DNA from: Xestospongia bergquistia
Taxonomy: Eukaryota; Porifera; Demospongiae; Haplosclerida; Petrosiidae
Length of the DNA: 64,000 bases
Assembly: GCA_963965975.1 (NCBI GenBank)
Contig: OZ014413.1
Location: 2,180,001-2,244,000, forward strand
Direction: 5' to 3'
A program made the translations under genes and the position numbers. Under the pieces are notes generated by a model. It was given only the letters and a program-made list of their open reading frames with translations, searched no databases and was not told the origin of the DNA. Every line of letters begins with the position of its first letter. The stretch's first letter is position 1. Below, one piece after another: positions 22,830-33,324 of the stretch.

Positions 22830-24476
22830 TCACAGTATGATGTATGTTCCACCATAATTTGTATTTTCATATACTTCATACTGAATAAAACTCCTCCTTT
22901 CATTTGTTTCACTCTCCTTTATATGACGCTCACAGTACTCTTCAATAATTGCATGATTATTAACATCAGTAGCTTCTTCTCTGGTACGACGTTTATATCT
23001 AAATGCTACTACAATATAAAACACAAGCATTGTGATCATAATAACTGCTTTAATACTAAGAATATATCCCCAGCAGTTTACTTCTGGAATTGATTCCACT
23101 GCAGATATAAGCAATGTGATGCATTCGATTGAGTACCAGATACCTATTAAAAAGCCTTGCATATCTCGAGGTGCTTGTGCCAGAATGAATTCCATTACTG
23201 TTAAAAAGACAAGTAAGAAACTAAATCCATTGAAAACTTGAGGAATAATCAAATAATTGTAGTTAAGAAGACTTATAGTTAAAGAAGCATTTTTATGAAA
23301 TAGATTGTTAGTGAAAAAGGGACATTTGACATGAGGATGAATTTCCGCTATTAGGACTTCTATTACTTGTAAAAATAGTACGGCCATTAGTACACAAATC
23401 AGACCAATAAACATTTTCTTTAACATACTAATTGTATATCTTTTAGCCACTCTTCGTAGTATTAGTTGATAGAATGGTATTCCTAGTAATATGATCAGAT
23501 TGCTCACTCCAAAGATATCCTGTGTGATGAAAGTAAACCAAGATGAACTAGAAGTGGTTACATTAGTTGTTACCCCTTTGATGTGGTTAGAAGTTGTAAC
23601 AGTCTCATCTGTTAGCCAGAAGCCTGACAAAGATACAAGAACTAAACAAATTCTAAAAAATGATTTCACATTTTCTACTTCTTCTGTGGAGAAAGGACCT
23701 CCATATCGACTTTTAGCATAGTCCAAACGACTGGTCTGTTCATCTCCATATGTAAAAGCACTTCTATTCTGTGGAGTACTGTGACGAATTGCATAGCCTG
23801 TGACATTAAGAATAACTTTTGCTGGATTCTTTCCAGCAGGTTCAATTTCGAAGTGTTTAACACTTAATTTAATTGTGGTAATTAACAGCAATGAACCCAT
23901 TAGCTGTAGTAGAATTGCAATGAGTAAAGAAAGGTATAACCTATATTTTTCAAACACATTTAACAAACAAAGAAGGCTATATCCAATGAATATAGACCAA
24001 AAATACCAATGTACAAAAGCACTTAGCTGACTAGAAGAAGCTTCAAGCATTTGATCAGTACCAAATTGAATTGCGTTTGACTCAAACAGAGCTAACCCTA
24101 ACTGTATGATGGCATATGAAGCAACAATGATCAACCACAAGTACCATCGATGAACAAAATCTTCTTTTATCATAAGGATCACAGTCACCACAAGTAGAAA
24201 CATTACTCCTACAACTTGTAAGTATGTACCATAAAACATAGCCTTTATTCTCGTCCAGTATATGTCAGCTAATAGACCAGCTAATGGATACATCAAGTAA
24301 CACAAACCTTGAACAATACTAAGTGCAAAAGTGATATAAGTTACATCAGTACCAGTAGATGATATAGTACCTAAAACAACGAAACCTGAACTGTGTAATG
24401 TTAGAATATGAATAAATAGACTCCATAACACAACTCTAGAGGCTCCTGGCCAATTTTTAAACGGATTAGAGAACAT
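22830..24476 (-). CDS. POT/SLC15-like transporter, subfamily I, copy 1
   Basis: Single-exon gene of 548 residues with about 12 hydrophobic segments, a proton-dependent oligopeptide transporter (SLC15)-like major facilitator. Landmarks: PLAGLLADIYWTRIKAMFYG (loop 2-3), SNAIQFGTDQMLEASSSQLS then HWYFW (the POT FGADQ...WFYW block in helix 5), and MEFILAQAPRDMQGFLIGIW (the helix-10 Glu and AQAP block). The helix 1 motif ExxER, used for proton coupling in POTs, is missing: the first segment reads SRVVLWSLFIHILTLHSSGF. The C-tail holds RRTREEA and a Tyr/Asn-rich end with YGGTYIIL. The substrate cannot be told. The start ATG is at 24476. It is head to head with a POT-II pseudogene starting at 25517. 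Confidence 0.8.
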   Translation of the reverse strand: MFSNPFKNWPGASRVVLWSLFIHILTLHSSGFVVLGTISSTGTDVTYITFALSIVQGLCYLMYPLAGLLADIYWTRIKAMFYGTYLQVVGVMFLLVVTVILMIKEDFVHRWYLWLIIVASYAIIQLGLALFESNAIQFGTDQMLEASSSQLSAFVHWYFWSIFIGYSLLCLLNVFEKYRLYLSLLIAILLQLMGSLLLITTIKLSVKHFEIEPAGKNPAKVILNVTGYAIRHSTPQNRSAFTYGDEQTSRLDYAKSRYGGPFSTEEVENVKSFFRICLVLVSLSGFWLTDETVTTSNHIKGVTTNVTTSSSSWFTFITQDIFGVSNLIILLGIPFYQLILRRVAKRYTISMLKKMFIGLICVLMAVLFLQVIEVLIAEIHPHVKCPFFTNNLFHKNASLTISLLNYNYLIIPQVFNGFSFLLVFLTVMEFILAQAPRDMQGFLIGIWYSIECITLLISAVESIPEVNCWGYILSIKAVIMITMLVFYIVVAFRYKRRTREEATDVNNHAIIEEYCERHIKESETNERRSFIQYEVYENTNYGGTYIIL

Positions 24477-25148
24477 ATTATCTTGTAATTTGTTTGACAG
24501 GAAATTACTCTGTAGACCCCACCCTATAAGGTCATGGAGTGTTAAGTGAGATCATAGTATCAGAATATAATAACAGCTGTATTATATATTATCATATAAA
24601 TGCATTGTGCTTGTTTTGAATAAAGTGTAATACTTCAGTGAATATCACAGTTCTGATAAAATATGTTAATTTGCAATAAAAAAATTATAACAATAATTAA
24701 AGAAATTCTTGTAATTCATACAAACATATTTGATAGTGTTTTAAAGAACATTCAAAGCCAGAGACATATCATGGTCAAAATATAAATAGGAGCAGAACTT
24801 CTTAGAACAGAGCCAATGTCTAACCGATCTACAGAATCAATGTGATCTAGTAAGTATATTAGACAAAGCAATAGATTGATCCCAATTACAACTTGACATA
24901 ATAGTTAAGCCCAAATATATCACACAGTATTTATGACTTCATGTAAACAGTAAATAATATATTTAGTTATTTACTATGTTTTATCAAAGTTTAGTCTAAT
25001 ACCCTATAATCCCACATATTCAACAATCTTTTGATTATATTGACTTAAATATAGATACATGACATTATAATACAATTTCAAGTATGTATGAGTTTCCTAA
25101 CTTCATTATACTGAAAGAATAACTTCATGAATTATAACATGACATGTA

Positions 25149-25390
25149 CACTGTAAATATTGATTAGTTAATTTAACCAATACATGGTTATGTGGGTTGA
25201 ATATGTAAAAAGTAACCTTAATACTACTTTGATTTAATGTATTATGTAATTATTGGTTATGTAGCTACATAAACAGTAGGACATTAGTAATGGAAACAGT
25301 ATTATGCTTACTTTTCTAACAAAAATAAGTTTGTAATTGCAACCTGTATAACCAAATAATGGTTAAATCAACCAATCATTTTTTACAGTG
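25149..25390. mobile_element. Tc1/mariner-type MITE with TA target site
   Basis: Terminal inverted repeats of about 50 bp: the left end CACTGTAAATATTGATTAGT and the reverse complement of the right end, CACTGTAAAAAATGATTGGT, continue alike through the TTTAACCA...GGTTAT block. A TA dinucleotide flanks each side. No transposase is encoded. It lies in the upstream region of a POT-II pseudogene whose paralogous flank near 29940 (GACATGTA) lacks it. Confidence 0.75.
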
Positions 25391-25501
25391 TAGAAAGAAA
25401 AACATTATATAATGCAGTGTGACAAACAAACATGTTTGTAACTACATAAACACATGTTAAGTATGTTAAACAAATAAATACTTTAGTAATTTAAGACTTA
25501 C

Positions 25502-26845
25502 TTGAAGATAGTTACAATGAAGATATTTTGTTTGAAGAGAGAAGCTCAATATGTAAGTTATCGTTCAGTACTACTTATTATCTTCTGGGATGCTTTGATG
25601 TATCTTCATCTAAATTCAATACGATATTTTCTTGTAGCAAGTTACTATCATAGTCAAGTTAAAACTTATAGTGTTGTAGCTGTCATTATGTATTGTCTGA
25701 GTTTGTTATCTTTTCCTTTATTTGGTCTACTTGCTGATATAAGACAGGTAGATATAATACTATCATTACTGGAGTGTATTTGTCATTCGTGTCTTGGATA
25801 TTTTGTGATGTGGTAGCTATTGTCAAGACATTTATGAACATTGACATATTAGACTTGATAGTTTTGGTTGTTGGATACATTTTAGATGTAATTGGCTATT
25901 GTTGCTTTCGCTCCAATATCATCCAATTTAATTTTGATCAGTTAATTGGTGCCTCTGCTGATAAACTAAGTGCTGTTATTTATTGGCACTCTCTAAACAT
26001 ATCAATTGTTTATGTCATTGATGAAGTTGGAAAGTGCTTAATCAAGCAGTTTGTTATAGTATCTTATGTACTACCACTCGTATTTTGAAAAGGAAAGTTA
26101 TTTATAATAAACACAAATAAAAAATATATATAAATACTACAAACCAGTAAATTTTGAAGGTAAGCCTAGGAAAAGGAAAATAACAAAATACACCTAAAGA
26201 TGTATGCGGTCACAAATGATTTATTTATTCCTTTATAACTTATGATTCTTTATTTTATTCTGTTGCAATTCATTTATTTTTCTGTTACTATCTCAAACGT
26301 TCCATAAGTGCATTCCAAGTCTGCTTAAAAGAATTGGTTTAGGACTTGTTTTTGCTTTAACTGTTGAAGTTTATTATGTCATTATGTTTGTCTGCAAAGA
26401 TTATTTTCAACTGAACACATTATCATATAAAGCAATTATTCTTCCTGAAATTTTGTATGGAGTCTCCATTGCTTTGATTCTTCCAACATCTTTGGAGTTC
26501 ACAATAGTTCAGTCCCCACATGAAATGAGAGGATTAATAGTTGGCGTGTGGTTTGCATCATATGGTATTGGTCATGATTCCCATACTATTGGGAAATATC
26601 TCTTCAAATGTGAAGATGATATAGCTTGTCAAAATCTTTTTTATTACATCTACATTAGTGATTGTTCTTATTATACTAATAGTGTTTTTGGTACTAGCTA
26701 AATGCTACAAGTTATGTGTGAGAGAAAATGAAGTTAACATACATGTGATAGCAGAGGAATATTATGAGAGATATATTGAACAAGAAGTAGAGTACAGAGA
26801 AATGGGACTATATATGATCCACAGATTGATTTTTATATTTTAGTT
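25502..26845 (+). pseudogene. POT/SLC15-like transporter pseudogene, subfamily II
   Basis: The ATG at 25517 opens MKIFCLKREAQYVSYRSVLL, colinear with the intact POT-II genes at 30059, 46140 and 51596. A frameshift falls after FPLFGLLADIRQ (about 25745). The frame is recovered from about 25825 (ILDLIVLVVGYIL...RSNIIQFNFDQLIGASADKL) and ends at a stop near 26087. The middle of the protein, including the HWLD...YGGPFSEEEVENV loop, is deleted or replaced by unrelated AT-rich sequence to about 26290. The C-terminal half follows with further frameshifts near 26390 and 26660. Not functional. Confidence 0.85.
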
Positions 26846-27179
26846 ACAAACACAACATTTAGTAACTAATTACTATATAAAAGTGTTTTTGACAGATAAT
26901 GTTCAGCAATTAGTGCATTTTAATTTGTCTCTTAATCATAACCATTTTGCCTAATAAAAATGACATCATAATATGTATAGCCTATGTTCCTAGCAGTGAG
27001 GATTCTGAAGGAAATATTTAAATTTAAATTTACTTTTTTGATTAGCTATATGGAATAAATATGTTTTCAGTCATTTGGTTGTTCTTTAGTCAAATTATAA
27101 TATTTTGTACCATCATAGCTATCATTTTCACAGACTTTATATAAAATGAAATGATGGTTATGTTTTAATCTCCATCACT

Positions 27180-27450
27180 TGTAGTTTAAGTATTCTTCAA
27201 TAATTTTCTATGCATTGACATATACAATACAATGTTTACATCTAAAAGCTATTACAATATAGAATGCTAACATTGCATTGTGATCGTAATAACTGTGTTA
27301 ACACTAAGAATATATCCCCAACAGCTTACTTGACTCAACAGCTGACATCAACAAGTATACACAGTAGTATCAAATACCATTTTAGAGGCTTTGTAAATCT
27401 CAAGGTGCTTGAGCTAACATGAGTTCCTAAACTTTCAAAAGGGACAATCA
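27180..27450 (-). pseudogene. POT-I C-terminal relic
   Basis: On the minus strand this aligns with the last 90 or so codons of the POT-I genes: blocks matching AQAPRDMQG, ESIPEVNCWGYILSIKAVI and FRYKRRTREEA are recognisable but scrambled by indels. It is just downstream of the copy at 27824-29368, so it is an older tandem remnant. Confidence 0.6.
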
Positions 27451-27823
27451 ATAATTAAAAATCATTGCAGTCATTGCATCATCAATAGAACAAAAAGTAT
27501 AATGTATTGGAATGAAAGTGCCCATTACATTGCACTATCTTTTTTTTCTGCTACATTACGTCATCACAAGATATGTATCAAAAGAGACCATTTAATTTTC
27601 TAGAGAAAATCTTAGTATTATCTTTGATAAGATAGGATAGAACAGTTGATGTCGCTTTTAGTTCTACTAATATCCAGTAAATTAAAAAATTTTATATAAA
27701 ATTTGAAATCACAATATCCTGTCAGGAAATATAGATAATGCTTTATTTCTTTTCAATTAGTAGACAACACAATCTTATCAACTATTACAAGAACACACAA
27801 AATTATATTGAGTCATTAATTGT

Positions 27824-29368
27824 TCACATTATAATATATGTACCACCATAATTTGCATTTTCATACACTTCATACTTGATAAGATGTTCTCTTTCATCCA
27901 CTTCATCCTCCATTATATGTCGTTCACAATACTCCTCAATAATTTGCTGAATATTGACATCGGATGCTTCTTCTCTAGTACGACGTTTATATCTAACTGC
28001 TATAACAATATAGAATACTAACATTGTCATCATAATAAATGCCTTAATAGTAAGAATGTATCCCCAACAGTTGATTTTTGAGAACGACTCAATTGCTAGT
28101 ATAAAGAAGTTAACACTCTGTAATGAGTACCAGATACCAATTAAAAAGCCTTGCATATTTCGAGGTGCTTGTGCTAATATAAATTCCATTATTGTCAAAA
28201 AGACAAGTAAGTAACTAAGACCATTAAATGCTTGAGGAATTATTAAGTAATTGTAACTGAAAAAGTTAGTTATTAAAGATATATTTTTGTACGACAGATT
28301 GTTAGTAAAGTATGGGCATTTAGTATAAGGATTAGATAAAGTTATTAAGACTTCCAACACTTGAAGAAATAGTAGAGCCATTAATCCACAGAGCAATCCT
28401 AAAAATATTTTTTTCAACATGCTCAGAGCACATCTTGTAGCTAATTTTTTTAGGATTAACTGATAGAAGGGGATTCCAATTAAAATGATAAGAACACTCA
28501 TTCCAAACGTGTCCATGGTGATAAGTGTATACCAAAGTGAAGCAGAGGAGGTAACATTAGCAGTTAGAGCTTTGATGTGGTTAGTAGTTATAACAGTGTC
28601 ATCTGTGAATTGAAAAGCTATCAGTGATAAAAAAATTAAAGTTATTCTTAGAAATGTCTTAATATTTTCAACTTCCTCTGTAGAAAAGGGTCCTCCATAA
28701 CGATATTTTGCAAAGTCTAATCTACATGTACGCTCATTTCCATATGTAAATGCACTTCGGTGCTCTGGATTTTAATGATAAATTGCATATTGTATTACTT
28801 TAACAATAATTTTAGCTGGATTTTTTCCTGCAGGTTCTATTTCAAAGTATTTAATTCCACATTTCATCATAACAATTGCCAACACTAATGCCAGTATCTG
28901 AATTACACTTGCCAGAAGTAAACAAAAATAGGGATTCGATGTTCTAATCAGATTTAGTAAGATAAGAAATCCTTGTCCAATGAATAAAGACCAGAAATAC
29001 CAATGTACAAAAGCACTTAGCTGACTAGAAGAAGCTTCGGGCATTTGATCAGTACCAAATTGAATTGCATTTGCCTCAGATAGAGCTAAACCTAATTGAA
29101 TCAGAGCATATGCTACAACAACGACCAATGATAAGTACCATTGACTATCCAGATTTTCATTTATCATAAAAACAATAGTTATTATAAGTACTAACACTGT
29201 TCCAATTAGTTGTATATATATACCATATACCATAGCTTTAAGTCTTGTCAAGTACATATCAGCTAATATACCAGCTAATGGTACAATAAGAAATATAAGC
29301 CCTGTACAAGTTCCTAGGAGCAGCATTGTAATAAGGTTATGAATTAAATTCTTCTTTGATATACACAC
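27824..29368 (-). pseudogene. POT/SLC15-like transporter, subfamily I, disabled copy
   Basis: Colinear with the 33325-35022 gene, with two lesions. First, a single in-frame TAA at 28772-28774 replaces the Lys of YHKNPEHRSAFTYG; on both sides the frame is open and well conserved, including RYGGPFSTEEVENIKTFLRI and EFILAQAPRNMQGFLIGIWY. Second, the N-terminus (helix 1 and the start of helix 2) is missing: similarity begins at PLAGILADMYLTRLKAM, preceded by unrelated sequence. Because the rest is so well kept, the inactivation is probably recent, unless the stop is read through. Head to head with the POT-II gene at 30059. Confidence 0.8.
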
Positions 29369-30058
29369 TATTATGTATCAATATTGTTCAGTATGCACAT
29401 ATAACATGGACCAAAAACCAAAATGAAAATAACAGTGTTAAGTTGTAATTGGGATCAGTCTGTTGTTTTATCTAGTATAGTCATCTTACTAGATTATACA
29501 GCTAATGTTAACTTGATGTTGTAAATCAGTTAATTACTGGATCTGATCTAAAAATTCCTGGTCACATCAACATCCTTGTGCTTGATATGCTCCTGCCTTT
29601 GTCCTGCTTTGCTGCCTAGCATATTTCATGCATAAAACCTAATTATCAATACTACACGTTATAACATATAGTTCTTTAATATATAAAAGTGATAATGTCG
29701 TTTAAATCACCATACCCATTATTAAAGTGACATGTTTGTATGAATTATGAAAATTTCTCTAAATTAGAAAGCTTTGTTTGTCAAGTACATCTTTGTATCC
29801 TTAAGTTTATGTCTAACTAACAACTATGTGAACTTAAGTCTTAAGATACCTTGTAAAGTCTCTCTAAATATGTATGATATTTTAATCAAATTTCATCCAT
29901 GTATGGAGTTTTCTAAACTTCAGTATACAGAAAGAAAAAAGACATGTAATATGATAAACAAGTTAAGTAACAATAATAAATACACATTACAGTATTAGTG
30001 ATAAACAAGACAAGTGAACACTGTAGCAACTTTAGTCTTCATACTTCAGAAAATCACA

Positions 30059-31561
30059 ATGAAATTTTTTCTTGGGAGAAAGGATCAATGTGGAAGTTCT
30101 CGGTCAGTAATACTTATTATCTTCTGGGATGCCTTAATGTTTCTTCAGATAAATTCAATGAAACATTTTGTGGTAGGAAGCTACTATCACAGCCAATGTA
30201 AAACTTGTAATGCTGTAGATGACATTGCATATTGTCTGGCTTTTGTGTTTTTTCCATTTATTGGTCTACTTGCTGATGTAAAGACAGGTAGATATAATAC
30301 TATCATTACTGGTATATATCTGTCATTTGTATCTTGGATAATTTGTGGTGTGGTAACTATTGTCAAGACATTTATGAACATTGACATATTACACTTGGTA
30401 GTTTTGGTTGTTGTATACACTTTCGAAGTAATTGGCTATTGTTGCTTTCGCTCCAATATTATCCAATTCAACATTGACCAGTTAATTGGTGCCTCTGCTG
30501 ATAGACTAAGTGCTGTTATTTATTGGCACTCTCTGAGCATACCAATTGTTTATGTCATTGTTGGAGCTGGAAGGTGCTTGATTAAGCAGTTTGTGATAGT
30601 GTCCTATGTAATATCAGGAGTGGCTTTGTGTATTGTCATTGTTAGTAAATTTATGTTTAAGCACTGGCTGGATAATACACCTAACATTATTAATCCAGTC
30701 AAATTAATTTGTAAAGTACTAAACTATGCAAGGAAAAACAAGTATCCTAAAAATCGTAGTGCTTTAACTTACTGGGAACAGGACTACCCTTCACGACTAG
30801 ACTTGGGTAAAGAAAAATATGGTGGACCTTTCTCTGAAGAAGAGGTAGAAAATGTTAAGACAGTACTACGATTAATACCTCTGTTTATTTCCATGGTAGG
30901 TCTTATGTGTGCACATGAATTAAAGAATTATCATATGTCATATGATATATCACAATTTATTTCATGTTTTATACTTTATGATTCATTATACTTCTCTGTT
31001 GCAATTCTTATCATTCTTCTGTTACTATCTAAAAGATTTTGTAAGCCCATTCCAAGTTTGCTTAAGAGAATTGGTTTAGGACTTGTTTTTGCTTTAACTG
31101 TTGAACTTTATTATGTCATTATGTTTGCTTGCAAAGATTATTTTCAACTGAACACAATGTCATACAGAGCAATCATTATTCCTGAAATTTTGTATGGAGT
31201 CTCATTTGCTTTGATTCTTCCAACATCTTTGGAGTTCACAATAGCTCAGTCCCCACACGAAATGAGGGGATTAATGGTTGGCGTGTGGTTTGCAGTATTT
31301 GCTATTGGCTATGCTTTAAGTATTACTGGCAAGTATCTTTTTTTAAAATGTGAAGGTGATATAATTTGTCAAAGTCTTTATTATTACGTGTACATCAGTG
31401 TTATTGTTCTTATTATACTGATAGTGTTTTTGGTACTAGCTAAACATTACAAGTTACGTGTGAGAGAAAATGAAGTCAATGTACATTTAATAGCTGAGGA
31501 ACATTATGAGAGATATATTGAACAAGAAGTAGAGTACAGGAGAGAATGGGACTATCAATGA
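30059..31561 (+). CDS. POT/SLC15-like transporter, subfamily II, copy 1
   Basis: Single-exon gene of 500 residues. The open frame extends back to a GTG at 30014, but the ATG at 30059 (MKFFLGRKDQCGSSRS) aligns with the starts of the two other intact POT-II genes. About 12 hydrophobic segments. Landmarks: GLLADVKTGRYNTIITGIYL, FRSNIIQFNIDQLIGASADR then YWHS (diverged helix 5 block, Gly-Ala-Asp-Gln reduced to N-I-D-Q), RSALTYWEQDYPSRLDLGKE, KYGGPFSEEEVENVKTVLRL, and LEFTIAQSPHEMRGLMVGVW (helix 10). ExxER is absent from helix 1 (IIFWDALMFLQINSMKHFVV). Substrate unknown. Confidence 0.8.
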   Translation: MKFFLGRKDQCGSSRSVILIIFWDALMFLQINSMKHFVVGSYYHSQCKTCNAVDDIAYCLAFVFFPFIGLLADVKTGRYNTIITGIYLSFVSWIICGVVTIVKTFMNIDILHLVVLVVVYTFEVIGYCCFRSNIIQFNIDQLIGASADRLSAVIYWHSLSIPIVYVIVGAGRCLIKQFVIVSYVISGVALCIVIVSKFMFKHWLDNTPNIINPVKLICKVLNYARKNKYPKNRSALTYWEQDYPSRLDLGKEKYGGPFSEEEVENVKTVLRLIPLFISMVGLMCAHELKNYHMSYDISQFISCFILYDSLYFSVAILIILLLLSKRFCKPIPSLLKRIGLGLVFALTVELYYVIMFACKDYFQLNTMSYRAIIIPEILYGVSFALILPTSLEFTIAQSPHEMRGLMVGVWFAVFAIGYALSITGKYLFLKCEGDIICQSLYYYVYISVIVLIILIVFLVLAKHYKLRVRENEVNVHLIAEEHYERYIEQEVEYRREWDYQ

Positions 31562-31704
31562 CATTTGAATCCACAGATTGATTTTCATATGCCTAATTAT
31601 TAATTTAATAAAATGTTTTTTGGTATAATTATTTTAGTTGTTGGTGCATATTAACTGGTTTTTCAATCGTAAATAATATTTTACTCAACATACCTTAACA
31701 AGCA

Positions 31705-31960
31705 ATGTTCTTAGAAGTCAGACAGGAGAGTGGGAGGGGTCTGAAAGACATGCAAAAAAACATTCTACTCTTGATAGAAATAAGTGCATTAAAGAAACCA
31801 GTAGTTTTACCTAGTACATCTACAGTATCAAACGTTTACTTTATGTGAAGTATCATCAACTCATTGGAGTCTTTAGAAAGTGAAGCCAATCAGTCCTAAT
31901 CGAAGTTTGTTGCTTGCCCAGTATTATAGAGATAACATCCTTCTCTTGTGTATAAAATAC
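31705..31960 (-). pseudogene. FEM1-like C-terminal relic
   Basis: The minus strand retains PLPLSCL (the BC-box core of the FEM1-like proteins nearby) at about 31718-31738, then the region matching VDAxGKTPLD (about 31800-31835) and a decayed ankyrin stretch. Frames are broken. It shows that a FEM1-like gene once stood between the two POT genes here. Confidence 0.55.
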
Positions 31961-32049
31961 AGTTAGTAATGAGGTATTAGGACATCTAGACTGGAAACCA
32001 ACATGATTTATAAAAGCTAATAAAATTTATAGTACTTGTAATAACAGTA

Positions 32050-33110
32050 GAACTACCAATGCCAAAAGTAAACAAGAATATATCTTATCTTGTATATCTT
32101 TTTAAACGTGCTCAGTGTATCTTTTGAATATATTTCTTAATAGTGACTGATACAAAGGAATTCCAAATAAACAACAAGAATACTAATTCCAAGGTGTCAA
32201 ATGTAAAATAAATAACCATGAAAAAATAGCATTGACAGTAAGGTTGTTAATAAGTTGTGACAATATCATCTGTGAGTTGAAAGCCTGTTAAAGATATGAG
32301 CAATAAAACAATTTGTAGAAATGTTTTAGCATTTTCTACTTTCTCTGTCAAATATAAATCCCCATTTAACAATGTTTAGGTAAGTCTAATTGACTTATTT
32401 GCTTATCTCCATATGTAACTACACCTAGTCACTGTAGAGTTATGATGAATTGTGAAATGCAGCACTTATAAATGACTCTTTGTGGGTTCTTTCCTGCAGA
32501 TTCACTTTCAAAAGATTTAAATGTTTCTATTGTGACAACTTCCACCATTAAGGGTATTAGATCACTTGCCACAAGAAATGAAAGATATAAGTTCTTTCAC
32601 ACACATTTGAAAGAATGAGAATGACATTGACAGTCAATCAAGCCAGTAATACCAATGTTCAAAAGCACTGAGCTGACCTATTACTGCTTCAGGTATTTGA
32701 TCAGTTCTAAACTGAATTGTATTTCCTTTAAAATTGCTAATCCTAATTGAATTAGAGCATACATAACAGCTAGTAACAACAAAATCTACTGTGACTACTA
32801 AGATCTTTAAAAAAACAATTGTGATTAAAAACAGAAAAATGCCTGTACTATTTTAATGTATGTACCATAAAACAAGGATATAAGTATTCCCACTACATAT
32901 CTACTAGAAGACAAGCTAATAGGTCCATTTAAGACCTGAAGAACATTTAATGCAAACTGGAGATAAATCACATCAAATCTAGTTGATGATAAAGTTTCTT
33001 TTAGTACAAACCAGTAGTGTACAATGTTAAAATATAAGTAAATAAAGTCCATTACACAACTCTTAAGGATCCTGGCCACTTATTTAAAGGGTCACAAAAC
33101 TCATGAATAC
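32050..33110 (-). pseudogene. POT/SLC15-like subfamily I relic
   Basis: An old copy with many frameshifts. The recognisable pieces, in order on the minus strand, are NKWPGSLRVV (about 33060-33095), DVIYLQFALNVLQVL and FYGTYIKIV (32825-33010), a helix-5 block FRTDQIP...QLSAFEHWYYW (about 32640-32720), and loop and helix 7 parts down to about 32050. It lies directly downstream of the intact POT-I gene. Confidence 0.75.
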
Positions 33111-33324
33111 AAATTAAATAGTGAATCATATTTTTGCTATAAGAGTTAATAATTTCCATCGACTTTGCAGCTGTGCTTATCACCATGTTTGGACGTGTGT
33201 GTTTTGTATCACAAATGGTTAGCATAATTATATATGTTCTTGAATTAATTATTAAGATAAAAGTTACAGTCAATTTATTATGGGTCGATAACATTAAAGG
33301 TCTGCACTTAAATAAATCATTGAG

